Counted from the first letter of the stretch, positions 49,426-58,187 are shown. The stretch is DNA of 64,000 nucleotides from Pseudanabaena galeata CCNP1313 (GCF_029910235.1 NZ_CP112874.1:372001-436000), one strand, 5' to 3'. Program-made: numbers and translations. Notes: a model not told the origin generated them from the letters alone.

Positions 49426-49770
49426 ATGGAAGTTAAAGGAGATGATTATCGGGTCTGGTATGAACAAGCAGATACAGTTATCTATTGTCAAGGATCTTTA
49501 CGTCTAGCAGGTACGGAAGAATATGCCCCAATTGTCCAAATTTTAGAAAATGTAATTGGACAAAACCCTAAAAAGATCACTCTAAATCTCTGTCAATTAG
49601 AATTTTTAAATAGTTCAGGCATTAATGTTCTATCTAAGTTTGTGATCAAAGTTCGCCAAAAAGAGACTATTAAGATTACTGTACAAGGCTCGGAAAACAT
49701 ACCTTGGCAAGGGAAATCTTTAAAAAACTTGCAAAGATTAATGCCTTCTCTCAATCTGGATTGGATTTAA
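49426..49770 (+). CDS. STAS-domain anti-sigma factor antagonist-like protein
   Basis: 114 residues from ATG 49426, with AGGAGA 11 bp upstream; a GTG at 49369 would add 19 residues. The STAS fold is visible: VIYCQGSLRLAG, KKITLNLCQLEFLNSSGINV (20 residues) with the candidate phospho-Ser in LNSSG, and KFVIKVRQKE. It probably forms a partner-switching pair with the upstream ATPase. Its TAA ends at 49770, exactly beside the stop codon of the convergent gene. Confidence 0.85.
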   Translation: MEVKGDDYRVWYEQADTVIYCQGSLRLAGTEEYAPIVQILENVIGQNPKKITLNLCQLEFLNSSGINVLSKFVIKVRQKETIKITVQGSENIPWQGKSLKNLQRLMPSLNLDWI

Positions 49771-50271
49771 TTAATTGACTTCCTTCAGCATGTTTTTGCT
49801 GATTTTGCAGGTGATTTCGTTACGAATAATTCCCAAAAGGCTATTAATCACGGCTGGCGAGACATGCCCAGTGTCCACCTCGCGCCCCGAAACTTGTGAT
49901 AAAAATGTCAAAATCTGTTTTGGCAAGATTAATGTCATTCCATTTTTGAGATGTAGTTCTAATTTATAAACTCCTGTAACCACAGGATAAGCGCTGTATT
50001 GACCTAATCCATTGATAGCCTGTCCACCAACATCAAAATAACTCAATTGTACATATCGATATGTAGGCGGCTGGCTACTATAACTATAAAGCTCTTGCTT
50101 AATTAATTCCGAAAGGTCAATACAATTATTAGCCTGTGCGAATGCCAAACATTGCTCTAATGCTCTAGTTAACGGCAACTTATTAATTGCTTCTTCTGAT
50201 TCCATCTGCAATTCTAGAGCTGATAGGACATCGTTTAGACTGGGGGCAGAGCTAGTTTTAGTGGCTGACAT
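49771..50271 (-). CDS. Uncharacterised protein, weakly AbiTii-like
   Basis: 166 residues, soluble. An N-terminal helical part (residues 10-65, with TRALEQCLAFAQANNCIDLS and ELIKQELYSY) is followed by PPTYRYVQLSYFDVGGQA and a beta-rich part. The order of short helical bundle, then P-x-Y-R, weakly recalls AbiTii domains of phage-defence proteins, but I cannot confirm it. It abuts the STAS gene stop to stop. Function unknown. Confidence 0.6.
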   Translation of the reverse strand: MSATKTSSAPSLNDVLSALELQMESEEAINKLPLTRALEQCLAFAQANNCIDLSELIKQELYSYSSQPPTYRYVQLSYFDVGGQAINGLGQYSAYPVVTGVYKLELHLKNGMTLILPKQILTFLSQVSGREVDTGHVSPAVINSLLGIIRNEITCKISKNMLKEVN

Positions 50272-50397
50272 GGGGATTTGCGCTAAATAAATCTATTGCT
50301 AAGTAGTTCAGCATAGTTAAAACCCAAAACCAAAGTTAGAGCCATCTGCGTATCGGGCGGCTCTAACTTCTCGGTTTTAAGCTTACTTATGCCTAGT

Positions 50398-50513
50398 TAT
50401 AGCTATAGCCACCTGTATCAGGACAAATCAAAACCCAAATAATGTGAGGCGGCGCGAAGCGCCGCCTCACATTATTTGGGTTTTATGTCCTAACAATAAT
50501 GGCGACAGCTATA
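50398..50513. mobile_element. Family B palindromic element (B3), 116 bp
   Basis: Complete copy, almost identical to 26683-26798; in the centre the arm reads AAATAATGTGAGGCGGCGC against AAATAGTGTGAGG in B2, with the matching change in the other arm. The remaining part of the 379-bp gap has one more short inverted repeat around GTTAGAGCC (50334-50372). Confidence 0.8.
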
Positions 50514-50650
50514 CTAAGTAAAATTAGGGCATAAAACTCATAAAGTAAAGATGATGCCAATGTGCCCCCTACTGGATGCAGTTTTCACATTGGCACACAC
50601 TTATGATAATCGGCTAAAATGAACTTCAAAGTTATTCTTGCCTAAAGTCC

Positions 50651-51766
50651 ATGCTCACTTCCGATCGCACTGTTAAACAAGAAAATACATCCGCCGTTAT
50701 TGATGTAGATGTCCCCAAACGGGGGATGCCCGTTACGATCATTACAGGTTTTTTGGGCAGTGGCAAAACCACTTTACTCAATCACATTTTACAAAACCAA
50801 CAGGATTTAAAGGTTGCAGTTTTAGTAAATGAGTTTGGGGATATCAACATTGATAGTCAATTATTAGTGTCCATCGATGAAAACATGATGGAACTGAGTA
50901 ATGGCTGTATCTGCTGCACCATCAATGATGGCTTGGTGGATGCTGTTTACAACGTCCTTGAAAAAAGCGATCGCATTGATTACATGATTGTTGAGACTAC
51001 AGGTGTGGCTGATCCCTTACCGATCGCGCTCACTTTCTTAGGTACTGAGTTGCAGCATTTGACTCGCCTTGATTCGATTTTGACGGTAGTTGATGCTGAA
51101 GCCTTTACCTCTGAGCATTTCAAAAGTGAGGCAGCCTACTCCCAAATTATGTATGGCGACATTATCATTCTCAATAAAACCGATCTAGTTGGCGAAGAAA
51201 AGCTGCAAGAACTAGAGGCTTACATTAATAAGACCAAAACTAAAGCTCGGATTTTGCGATCTCAGTTGGGCGTTGTGCCACTGCCATTGATTCTAGATGT
51301 CCAGATTGACCAATCAGCGATCTTTACTATTGGGTCGTCCACTCAAGAGGCTGATCATCACGATCATAGCGATCACGCCCATCACGACCACGACCACGCT
51401 CATGCCCATGAACACAGCCATGATGCCGATTGCCAAGAGGAGCATCACGATCATGATCATCATCACCATTCTCATCACCTAGATAACGACGGGTTTATCT
51501 CAATTTCATTTCAAAGCGATCGCCCCTTTGATCTTGACAAGTTTCAAAACTTTTTAGATAAGCAATTACCGATTGATGTTTTCCGAGCCAAGGGTATTTT
51601 GTACTTTGCGAATATTGACAATCGCTACGTCTTTCAACTGAGTGGCAAGCGCTACGAACTCAAAACTGATGATCGTGGTAAAGCTTTAAACAATCAGTTA
51701 GTCATTATTGGGCGAAATTTGCACCGCGAAGAACTATTAGCACAGCTTACTGACTGTCTTGTCTAA
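50651..51766 (+). CDS. CobW/COG0523 GTPase, zinc-type metallochaperone
   Basis: 371 residues. P-loop GFLGSGKTTLLNHIL, metal-binding CxCC in GCICCTINDGL, EThG region VETTGVADPLP, and NKTD for guanine. Between about residues 235 and 277 there is a loop very rich in His and Asp (many HDH repeats), then the CobW C-terminal domain. COG0523 proteins deliver metal to client enzymes under limitation, often zinc under Zur control. No Zur box was identified. ATG at 50651. Confidence 0.93.
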   Translation: MLTSDRTVKQENTSAVIDVDVPKRGMPVTIITGFLGSGKTTLLNHILQNQQDLKVAVLVNEFGDINIDSQLLVSIDENMMELSNGCICCTINDGLVDAVYNVLEKSDRIDYMIVETTGVADPLPIALTFLGTELQHLTRLDSILTVVDAEAFTSEHFKSEAAYSQIMYGDIIILNKTDLVGEEKLQELEAYINKTKTKARILRSQLGVVPLPLILDVQIDQSAIFTIGSSTQEADHHDHSDHAHHDHDHAHAHEHSHDADCQEEHHDHDHHHHSHHLDNDGFISISFQSDRPFDLDKFQNFLDKQLPIDVFRAKGILYFANIDNRYVFQLSGKRYELKTDDRGKALNNQLVIIGRNLHREELLAQLTDCLV

Positions 51767-51775
51767 CAGAAAACC

Positions 51776-51816
51776 AAATTTTTTGTGGTGCGGCTTCGCT
51801 GCGCCACAAAAAATTT
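51776..51816 (+). terminator. Terminator hairpin after the CobW gene
   Basis: Arms AAATTTTTTGTGG and complement, core CGGCTTCGCTG. Confidence 0.6.
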
Positions 51817-51823
51817 AGCTCTC

Positions 51824-51830
51824 TATTTTA
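51824..51830. repeat. Left 7-bp target duplication of family C copy C2
   Basis: TATTTTA, repeated exactly at 51942-51948. Confidence 0.85.
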
Positions 51831-51941
51831 ACGTGAGTTCGATATAGCCATTTGCGGCGTGCGAAGCACGCCGCAAATGGCGAAAAATGGTAAGAATCGC
51901 TTAGCGATTCTTACCATTTTTCGCTGTCGTCGAACTGACGT
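51831..51941. mobile_element. Family C miniature element, 111 bp (copy C2)
   Basis: Ends ACGTGAGTTCGA and TCGAACTGACGT. Internal hairpin one: arms GCCATTTGCGGCGTGC; hairpin two: arms CGAAAAATGGTAAGAATCGC, loop TTA. No coding capacity. Confidence 0.88.
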
Positions 51942-51948
51942 TATTTTA
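51942..51948. repeat. Right 7-bp target duplication of family C copy C2
   Basis: TATTTTA, same as 51824-51830. Confidence 0.85.
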
Positions 51949-51977
51949 CTGTGCTTCCCTTGTGGGCGCTTTTTTGA

Positions 51978-52295
51978 TTACGCGTGAACAGCTAGGCGAT
52001 CGCATAGTTGATCGGCTTGAATTACCCCCTCAACGCGATCAACAGGCGCTCCATCTTTAAATAGAACTAATGTTGGCAAAGCATAAACTTTGTACTGTGA
52101 GGCGAGATCGGGGTAATTATCAGTATTGATCTTGACAATTTGAACTTTGTCTTTCATCTTTTCACTAACCTTGTCCAAAATCCCTGTCATCAATTGGCAA
52201 GGACCGCACCAAGGCGCATAAAAGTCTACCAGAACAGGCAATTCTGAACTTTCTAATAGCTCATCAAAACTACCAAACTGCTTTTTTACTGACAT
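51978..52295 (-). CDS. trxA: Thioredoxin
   Basis: 105 residues, the standard length. Active site WCGPCQ preceded by VDFYAP, then the cis-proline in YALPTLVLF. It reduces disulfides in target proteins, fed by ferredoxin- or NADPH-thioredoxin reductase. ATG at 52295. It is a single gene between repeat elements; which thioredoxin type (m, x or y) is not certain. Confidence 0.95.
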   Translation of the reverse strand: MSVKKQFGSFDELLESSELPVLVDFYAPWCGPCQLMTGILDKVSEKMKDKVQIVKINTDNYPDLASQYKVYALPTLVLFKDGAPVDRVEGVIQADQLCDRLAVHA

Positions 52296-52371
52296 GTAGC
52301 GATCACTCCTCTAAAAACTCAATTCTATAACAATTGCCATAAAAGTAGGCGATGCTATTTTTGTCGGCACA

Positions 52372-52543
52372 TAAAACCTAAAAAGACGTGAGTTCGATAT
52401 AGCCATTTGCGTCGCGCGAAGCACGACGCAAATGACGAAAAATGGTAAGAATCGCTTAGCGATTCTTACCATTTTTCGCTTTCATCGAACTGACGATAAA
52501 AAGACAAAGGCGCTGCGAAGCGCCTTTGTCTTTTTAGGTTTTA
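52372..52543. repeat. Palindrome interrupted by family C copy C3
   Basis: Left outer arm TAAAACCTAAAAAG (52372-52385), then the family C insertion, then the rest of the left arm, loop and right arm ending TTTTTAGGTTTTA (52543). Without the insertion and one TAAAAAG, the arms pair perfectly: AAAACCTAAAAAGACAAAGG with its complement. Confidence 0.85.
52386..52496. mobile_element. Family C miniature element, 111 bp (copy C3)
   Basis: Ends ACGTGAGTTCGA and TCGAACTGACGA, same two hairpins and the same length as C1 and C2. It is flanked by an exact 7-bp duplication TAAAAAG (52379-52385 and 52497-52503). It lies inside another palindrome. Confidence 0.9.
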
Positions 52544-52603
52544 AATCATCGGTAAAATTTCTCCAAAAACCGATTTATACCTATCGCCATTTTAGTTGAA
52601 ACC

Positions 52604-52660
52604 CAAAACCCAAAAGAGAGTTGCAGCTCGGAGCGCTGCAACTCTCTTTTGGGTTTTGGT
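52604..52660. repeat. Palindrome upstream of efp
   Basis: Arms CAAAACCCAAAAGAGAGTTG and complement, about 75 bp before the efp start, so it may lie in its leader or end upstream transcripts. Confidence 0.55.
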
Positions 52661-52734
52661 TAGGTTTAAATTTTTTTTGTCGCAAAGGTTACATCGCTAG
52701 GATAAAATTGTCACTGGCTATTACTCAATCTGCA

Positions 52735-53295
52735 ATGATCTCTAGTAACGATTTTCGACCCGGCGTAACAATTGAACTTGATGGCGAAGTCTGGCGTGTA
52801 GTTGAATTTTTACACGTAAAGCCAGGCAAAGGTTCGGCATTTGTCCGTACCACCCTAAAAAGCGCTATGACAGGTAAAAACCTAGAAAGAACTTTCAGAG
52901 CTGGGGAAATGGTTCCTCAAGCTGTTCTTGAAAAAAGCTCTATGCAGCATACCTATAAAGACGGAGAAGATTATGTCTTTATGGATATGCAAAGCTATGA
53001 AGAAGCTAATTTGACTTCGGCTCAGATCGGTAGTCGTGTCAAGTACATCAAAGAAGGCATGGAAGTCAATGTCGTGCGCTGGGGCGATCGCGTAATCGAT
53101 GTGGAGTTGCCCAATACGGTTGTACTAGAAGTAATTGAAACTGATCCCGGACTAAAGGGTGATACGGCAACGGGTGGTAGCAAAGCTGCTAAGGTGGAAA
53201 CTGGCGCATCGATCAATGTTCCGCTATTTGTGAATATTGGCGATCGCATTAAGATTGATACTCGGGAAGACACGTATTTGGGGCGTGAAAATTAG
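52735..53295 (+). CDS. efp: Translation elongation factor P
   Basis: About 186 residues, the normal EF-P size. Starts [17 protein letters not shown]; the tip loop [13 protein letters not shown] contains the conserved Lys; the KOW and OB domains follow ([31 protein letters not shown], 20 residues). EF-P relieves ribosome stalling at proline runs. A longer in-frame reading from 52621 runs through a palindrome and is rejected. accB follows at once. Confidence 0.97.
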   Translation: MISSNDFRPGVTIELDGEVWRVVEFLHVKPGKGSAFVRTTLKSAMTGKNLERTFRAGEMVPQAVLEKSSMQHTYKDGEDYVFMDMQSYEEANLTSAQIGSRVKYIKEGMEVNVVRWGDRVIDVELPNTVVLEVIETDPGLKGDTATGGSKAAKVETGASINVPLFVNIGDRIKIDTREDTYLGREN

Positions 53296-53787
53296 GTGGA
53301 ATTTAGCTTAGATCAAGTACGTGAATTAGTCACGATTCTAAATAAGACGGATATTACCGAACTGACGCTAGAATCAGGTGATGTCCGTCTGAGCATCCGT
53401 AAAAGCGAAACTAGAGTTTCGGCAATACCCGTTGCCATGCCAACATCTGCGGTCATCTCCGCCGTAAACTCGCCAGCGATCGAGCACACTGCTACAAGCC
53501 CTGTCGTGCATACCACCACAGTTGCTGACTCTCTTCCATCCAAAAAACTTGTTGAGATTACGTCACCGATGGTTGGTACGTTTTATCGTTCTCCAGGTCC
53601 TGACGAAGCTCCCTTTGTGGAGATTGGCGATACTGTCAAAAAAGGTCATACAGTTTGCATCATCGAAGCGATGAAGCTAATGAATGAGATCGAATCAGAA
53701 TCTTCTGGCAAAATCGTCGAAATTTTAGTGGAAAATACTCAACCAGTTGAGTATGGTCAAGTTCTAATGCGAATCGAAGCAAATTAA
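53296..53787 (+). CDS. accB: Biotin carboxyl carrier protein of acetyl-CoA carboxylase
   Basis: 163 residues, starting with GTG immediately after the efp stop. N-terminal domain with LTIESGDVRL-like [15 protein letters not shown], a Ser/Thr/Ala-rich linker, and the biotinyl domain [20 protein letters not shown] with the biotinylated Lys in EAMKLM. It carries carboxybiotin for fatty acid synthesis. The efp-accB order is conserved in cyanobacteria and implies translational coupling. Confidence 0.97.
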   Translation: MEFSLDQVRELVTILNKTDITELTLESGDVRLSIRKSETRVSAIPVAMPTSAVISAVNSPAIEHTATSPVVHTTTVADSLPSKKLVEITSPMVGTFYRSPGPDEAPFVEIGDTVKKGHTVCIIEAMKLMNEIESESSGKIVEILVENTQPVEYGQVLMRIEAN

Positions 53788-53861
53788 TCCCAAAAAAGAT
53801 CTGATTTACCGAAATTATCAATCAAATTACCTTCAGGGTGCTTTTTGAAATTAATTTGCAG

Positions 53862-53935
53862 AACCAAAAAGATGAGTGGCAGCGCTTTGCGTTGCCACTC
53901 ATCTTTTTGGTTTTATGCCTTAAGCAAAACTTATA
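53862..53935. repeat. Family B element fragment (B10)
   Basis: Central stem with arms CCAAAAAGATGAGTGGCAGC and the right shell GGTTTTATGCCTTAAGCAAAACTTA; the left shell is missing and the right end merges into the next family B copy. Confidence 0.6.
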
Positions 53936-54187
53936 ACTGTCGCCATTCTGTTAACGCCAGTTCGATATTGCCATTTGCGTCGTGCAAAGCACGACGCAAA
54001 TGGCAATATCGAACTGGCGTTAAGTTAGAAAGAGGGCTTGGAGACCAAGCCCCAATCTCAGCGTTCCACTTTTGTCGAACTGACGTTCTTGTTAGGACAT
54101 CAAACCCAAATAGTGTGAGGCGGTGCGAAGCACCGCCTCACACTATTTGGGTTTTGATTTGTACTGATACAGGTGGCTATAGCTATA
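53932..54187. mobile_element. Family B element (B4) interrupted by family C copy C4
   Basis: Left end TATAACTGTCGCCATTCT, then the family C insertion (53954-54086), then TCTTGTTAGGACATCAAACCC, the central stem (arms AAATAGTGTGAGGCGGTGC) and right end AGGTGGCTATAGCTATA. The uninterrupted order matches the reverse of 26683-26798. Confidence 0.8.
53954..54086. mobile_element. Family C element, rearranged (copy C4), 133 bp
   Basis: Starts ACGCCAGTTCGA and ends TCGAACTGACGT. Its first part is a perfect palindrome at 53951-54023 (arms start TTAACGCCAGTTCGATATTG, 34 bp); the second hairpin is degenerate (GGGCTTGGAGACCAAGCCC). Flanks TCTGTTA and TCTTGTTA are a near-exact duplication. Confidence 0.75.
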
Positions 54188-54232
54188 CATTGCTATCAAA
54201 TTTCAAAAAGTCTTTGAGTTTGGTTTGAAGAA

Positions 54233-54262
54233 CAAAAAAACAGATTTATGATCTGTTTTTTC
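54233..54262. terminator. Rho-independent terminator-like hairpin
   Basis: AAAAAAACAGAT-TTATG-ATCTGTTTTTT. It lies upstream of the small membrane protein gene. Confidence 0.7.
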
Positions 54263-54384
54263 TATGCCTTCTGATATTTTTAGACCCCACTTAAGAGATA
54301 TTGCGCTTAATTGTAAATAATTGTTAAGATAATTTCATCAAAAAAGTAACTTATCAAGTAACTTTCAATCTTAATGAGAGAACT

Positions 54385-54621
54385 ATGGAAACCAAATTTG
54401 ACTTTAGTGGCGATAAACTTTTTACCCCGATCGCTTTTCGTGAAGACTTTAATCAATTTGCGCGTCTAAGTGAAACCCAAGCTTGGTCAATGTTTTTTAC
54501 AGCAAGTCGTGAAGATAATGCCCTCGGTTTCAGTAGAGCCGTAGGAAGATTTTGGACAGGATTATTAGTCGCGACAGTTGTGGAATCAATTCTCGGCGTT
54601 ACAATTTTTCATGTATTTTAA
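54385..54621 (+). CDS. Small single-span membrane protein, possibly a divergent HLIP
   Basis: 78 residues: a polar N-terminus and one transmembrane helix at about 57-77. The helix carries the spacing G54-R55, G59, E67, G71. High-light-inducible (HLIP) proteins have N-G-R-x4-G-x7-E-x3-G in their chlorophyll-binding helix; here G-x7-E-x3-G is exact, the GR-to-G gap is one residue shorter and the Asn is replaced by Val. The usual upstream E-x2-N/H is not clear. A role in pigment binding is therefore a hypothesis. ATG with GAGAGA upstream. Confidence 0.7.
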   Translation: METKFDFSGDKLFTPIAFREDFNQFARLSETQAWSMFFTASREDNALGFSRAVGRFWTGLLVATVVESILGVTIFHVF

Positions 54622-54676
54622 TTTACTCTCTTACTTCTTAAATCTCTATAGTCACGCTACTAAATGTTTGTAGTTA

Positions 54677-54727
54677 CCCAAACAAATAAAGTTGCGACCC
54701 TAGGGGTCGCAACTTTATTTGTTTGGG
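54677..54727. terminator. Family D palindrome after the small membrane protein gene
   Basis: Arms CCCAAACAAATAAAGTTGCG around ACCCTAGGGGT, then AATTAATTACGTTCATCTACTT. Confidence 0.65.
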
Positions 54728-54781
54728 GCGGCAATTAATTACGTTCATCTACTTATACTGCCTCAAGAAATATGGGGAAGT

Positions 54782-55318
54782 CTAAGAACCACGTACATTT
54801 TTGATCAACCAGTTAAACTTGGCTTCGGCTAATTCTAAGTTACTGAGCATAGACTGACCAAACCCACCTAAATGAGATTCTAAATCATCTAGATCATAGC
54901 CATATCCAAGGCGGCTCACAGTACCACGTAGGCGATCAGAAAGGCAAAGGCAGATAGCGCGATAAAGTCGTGACGAAAAATTTGTATCCTGTTGTAGTTT
55001 CGACAAAAGTTGCACTCTTGGGATTGACAGTACAATGCTTTCTTCTAGCGATCGCACACTAGCAAGGGGAGGTCGAGTGTCGATAAAAGATACTTCACCA
55101 ACTATTTCTCCTTCAGAAATTCTGGCAAGCTCTTTATGATCTTGAGACTCAATCGCAACACTAAACGAACCACTCACAACAATGTACAGAGCTTCACTGA
55201 TCTGACCTTCGCGAATTAATAAGCGATCGGGCGCAATTGTTTCCTTTTTGCCTTTCTGGACAAACCAGTCAAGGTCACTATTATTGAGTTCGCTAAAGAA
55301 AAGTAAAATTTTCTTCAC
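54782..55318 (-). CDS. Stand-alone cyclic nucleotide-binding (Crp-like) protein
   Basis: 178 residues with one cNMP-binding domain at about 10-130: RLLIREGQISEALYIVVSGS (20 residues), and the phosphate-binding cassette GEIVGEVSFIDTRPPLASV with Glu and Arg in place. After it comes a helical tail without a recognisable helix-turn-helix, so it is not a DNA-binding Crp. It may sense cAMP or cGMP from cyclases such as the one at 42199 (inference). The GTG at 55318 has AGAGGTT upstream. Confidence 0.85.
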   Translation of the reverse strand: MKKILLFFSELNNSDLDWFVQKGKKETIAPDRLLIREGQISEALYIVVSGSFSVAIESQDHKELARISEGEIVGEVSFIDTRPPLASVRSLEESIVLSIPRVQLLSKLQQDTNFSSRLYRAICLCLSDRLRGTVSRLGYGYDLDDLESHLGGFGQSMLSNLELAEAKFNWLIKNVRGS

Positions 55319-55436
55319 TTTTAACCTCTGTAACTGGATAAAACGTAAGAATTCATATTCTTGCAGATTCTTTTGTACAAATAGTAAAGCTAGTTCAAAA
55401 ATTTATGAAATAGTGACTTTAAGATTTCTAAATATA

Positions 55437-55540
55437 ATACCAACGTCAAAAGTGCGATCGCACTTTAGGGGATAAAGAATCAAATCTAGTAAGGTTCTAA
55501 AAAAACAAAGCGGCTAAGCCGCTTTGTTTTTTTGTATGGA
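55437..55540. repeat. Degenerate family A element
   Basis: Starts ATACCAACGTCAAAAGTGCG, has a linker like family A (AATCTAGTAAGGTTCTAAAA) and a hairpin AACAAAGCGGC-TAA-GCCGCTTTGTT that probably also terminates pgi. Confidence 0.45.
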
Positions 55541-55543
55541 GAT

Positions 55544-57133
55544 TTACAAGATCAACATCATTTTTAAAGTTGTTGGTTTTGATAGGTCTCCTTCAAATAG
55601 AATTTTGCAATTGGCATGAAGATGACGCGCAATGTGATATAGAGACTCAATCTCATCTAAAGCATCTATTCTGCTCGCAATTTCTTCTAGGGAGAGAGAC
55701 ACATCTGATGCTCTTAAAGCATCAACAAGTTTCTTTTGTAAAGCAAGTACCTTTGCTCCAGCTTTTTTGCCAGCCTCAACACCTGGTTGATGATAAGCAT
55801 TGATATTCACCAACGAAGCATAAAAGCTCACAGCACGTTCATATAGCGCAATCAATGCGCCAACTGTAAGTTCAGAAACACAAGGGATCGTCACTGTAAT
55901 TGAGTCCCTACCATTTTCATAGAGAGCGCTACGTGTACCTTGCAAGAACCCTAACAAATAATCGCCCGTGACAACACCTTCTTCTACTTCGGGATGAGGC
56001 TTAGCTGAGTCCTGTAAAACTTCGATGAAAGTTGCAAAAAAGTTAGGAACGCCTTCCCGCAGTTGTTGTACATAGGCATGTTGATCCGTAGATCCTTTAT
56101 TACCGTAAACAGCGATACCCTGATACACCGTATTGCCATCAAGATCATTCTCTTTACCGAGAGATTCCATTACCAGTTGTTGCAGATAGCGACTAAACAA
56201 CAGGAGCCGATCTTTGTAGGGCAAAACTACCATGTCTTTTTCGCCCTTACCGTTGCCCGTAAAGTACCATGACATCGCGAGAAGAGCCGCTGGGTTTTGG
56301 CGAACATCTTCAATGCGAGTGGCTGCATCCATTAAACTTGCACCGCGTAACAATTCACGAATATCAATGCCTTGCAGAGCCGCAGGCAATAAACCAACTG
56401 CCGATAGTTCTGAGGTTCGACCACCGATCCAGTCATACATGGGGAACTGATCGAGCCAACCATTAGCGATCGCGTATTTCTCCAACGCACTACCAACACC
56501 TGTAATCGCGATCGCCTGTTTCGCAAAATCTAAACCTGCTTGTTTAAAAGCAAACTCGGCTTCTTTCATGCCATTGGCGGCTTCAGGAGTACCGCCAGAC
56601 TTAGAAATTACCAATACTAATGTGGTGCTGAGGCGATCGCCTAATAGGTCAAGCACTAAGTCGATCCCATCGGGATCGGAGTTGTCGATGAAACTGATTT
56701 TAAGGGGAACATCCGCCTTCGCAAAGCATTGGGCGACAAATTGGGGGCCTAATGCTGAACCACCGATACCAATTGACAGAATATCCGTAAACTTTGCAGC
56801 CTGTGGTGGGTGGATGCTGCCTTCATGAACCTTCTTGGTAAAGTCTTCGATGCGATCAAGAGTCTCAGTGATATCTTGACTTAATGCTTCTGTGGGGGCA
56901 ATCTCAGGCGAGCGCAGCCAGTAATGTCCGACCATACGTTGCTCATCGGGATTGGCGATCGCACCTGACTCTAATGCTTTCATATCTGCGAAAGCTTTGA
57001 CAAACTTAGGTTGTATCTCTGTCACAAAGTCTGGCGTAAACCTGATCCGACTGATATCTACGTAAAGACCTAACTCTGAATGGTAGTACAGCCAGTCTTG
57101 ATAACGTTGCCACAGTTCCACAGCCGAACTCAT
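55544..57133 (-). CDS. pgi: Glucose-6-phosphate isomerase
   Basis: 529 residues. It interconverts glucose-6-phosphate and fructose-6-phosphate. The SIS-fold motifs are [32 protein letters not shown], the catalytic His in [13 protein letters not shown], and the catalytic Lys in [15 protein letters not shown] at 57133. The gene stands alone on the minus strand. Confidence 0.97.
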   Translation of the reverse strand: MSSAVELWQRYQDWLYYHSELGLYVDISRIRFTPDFVTEIQPKFVKAFADMKALESGAIANPDEQRMVGHYWLRSPEIAPTEALSQDITETLDRIEDFTKKVHEGSIHPPQAAKFTDILSIGIGGSALGPQFVAQCFAKADVPLKISFIDNSDPDGIDLVLDLLGDRLSTTLVLVISKSGGTPEAANGMKEAEFAFKQAGLDFAKQAIAITGVGSALEKYAIANGWLDQFPMYDWIGGRTSELSAVGLLPAALQGIDIRELLRGASLMDAATRIEDVRQNPAALLAMSWYFTGNGKGEKDMVVLPYKDRLLLFSRYLQQLVMESLGKENDLDGNTVYQGIAVYGNKGSTDQHAYVQQLREGVPNFFATFIEVLQDSAKPHPEVEEGVVTGDYLLGFLQGTRSALYENGRDSITVTIPCVSELTVGALIALYERAVSFYASLVNINAYHQPGVEAGKKAGAKVLALQKKLVDALRASDVSLSLEEIASRIDALDEIESLYHIARHLHANCKILFEGDLSKPTTLKMMLIL

Positions 57134-57570
57134 ACGAACCTCACTTTGCTCTTTGTGAATAGCTTAAATGTGCATACCTTAAGGTTTGTGCGACTTAATC
57201 AAGACTCAATTTTTTGTGGCGAAGCCACGCCACAAAAAATTGAGTCTTGATTTTACTGCGCGTCTTTAAGGAGATGCACAGTCCCAATCGTAAGTGATAA
57301 ATAGCAACCTTGTTTGATGTTATTTCTACAGATTGCGATCGCCTAGGATTTTTAGATTTATTGTTTTAAGCGCTATAGGCGATAAAAACGCCAAAATCGG
57401 TTATTAAGTCTACGTTAAGAAGTGCATCAAAGTTGGTTTGCTAACACCTGCAAAGTGTTATGGTGATCTCATAGCCAAATCAGCTATTCGGCGCAGTGGG
57501 GTAATTAAAAACAAGATTGCGCGTGTCAATTTTATTAACTGATTTGGAACTCAGAAGCGAGGTCATAGAG
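57134..57570. other. Divergent spacer pgi/lrtA with one palindrome
   Basis: Holds a perfect palindrome at 57197-57252 (arms AATCAAGACTCAATTTTTTG). The remaining 320 bp are the promoter and leader of lrtA; a long leader is known for lrtA mRNA in cyanobacteria. No gene or clear promoter box was identified. Confidence 0.5.
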
Positions 57571-58146
57571 ATGAAACTTGTAATTCAAGGCAAGAATATT
57601 GAAGTCACGGAAGCCATCCGCGAATATGTTGAGCAAAAGATCGACAAAGCGGTGAGCCATTTCCAAGCATTAACCACAGAGGTAGATGTGCATCTATCTG
57701 TGGCTCGCAATCCTCGCATTGCTTCGAGCCAATCGGCTGAGGTAACTGTCTATGCAAACGGATCTGTGATCCGTGCCGAGGAAAAGAGCGAGAATTTGTA
57801 TGCAAGTATCGACCTAGTTGCTGACAAAATTGCTCGTAAGTTGCGGAAATTTAAAGAACGCAAGAGCGATCGCGCTGCTGCGAAAACTAGTATCGCTGTT
57901 ATTGAGCAACCACCAGTGCCTCTGCCAAACGACAATCGTGTGGTTGAGTTGCCTACTCAAGTGGTGCGAAATAAATACTTCGCTATGCCTGCTTTGTCTG
58001 TGGATGAGGCTCTGGAACGGTTGGAGTTAATTGATCATGATTTCTATGTTTTTCGCAATGCTGATACGGGGGAAATCAATGTGGTTTATGAACGTAATCA
58101 TGGCGGTTATGGTGTGATCCAGCCCCATGATGTCAAGAAACATTAG
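57571..58146 (+). CDS. lrtA: Ribosome hibernation promoting factor, long form (LrtA)
   Basis: 191 residues. N-terminal S30AE domain [20 protein letters not shown] (20 residues) through [10 protein letters not shown]-like [16 protein letters not shown], a linker, and the long-HPF C-terminal dimerisation domain ([20 protein letters not shown], 20 residues, then [13 protein letters not shown]). It makes 100S ribosome dimers in the dark or under stress; lrtA is the light-repressed transcript of cyanobacteria. An ATG at 57571 fits the family start; the longer reading from 57517 is rejected. Confidence 0.95.
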   Translation: MKLVIQGKNIEVTEAIREYVEQKIDKAVSHFQALTTEVDVHLSVARNPRIASSQSAEVTVYANGSVIRAEEKSENLYASIDLVADKIARKLRKFKERKSDRAAAKTSIAVIEQPPVPLPNDNRVVELPTQVVRNKYFAMPALSVDEALERLELIDHDFYVFRNADTGEINVVYERNHGGYGVIQPHDVKKH

Positions 58147-58187
58147 CCACAGCTTGTAGGAGAGAGCGCTTTGCGCTCTTCTATCTT

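Noticed and set aside
52621-52734. A 38-residue extension of EF-P
   Set aside because: It translates part of a palindrome, and EF-P proteins start at [10 protein letters not shown].
53845-54228. A 127-codon open reading on the plus strand
   Set aside because: It is built entirely from family B and C palindromes and their flanks; no protein-like composition and no ribosome site.
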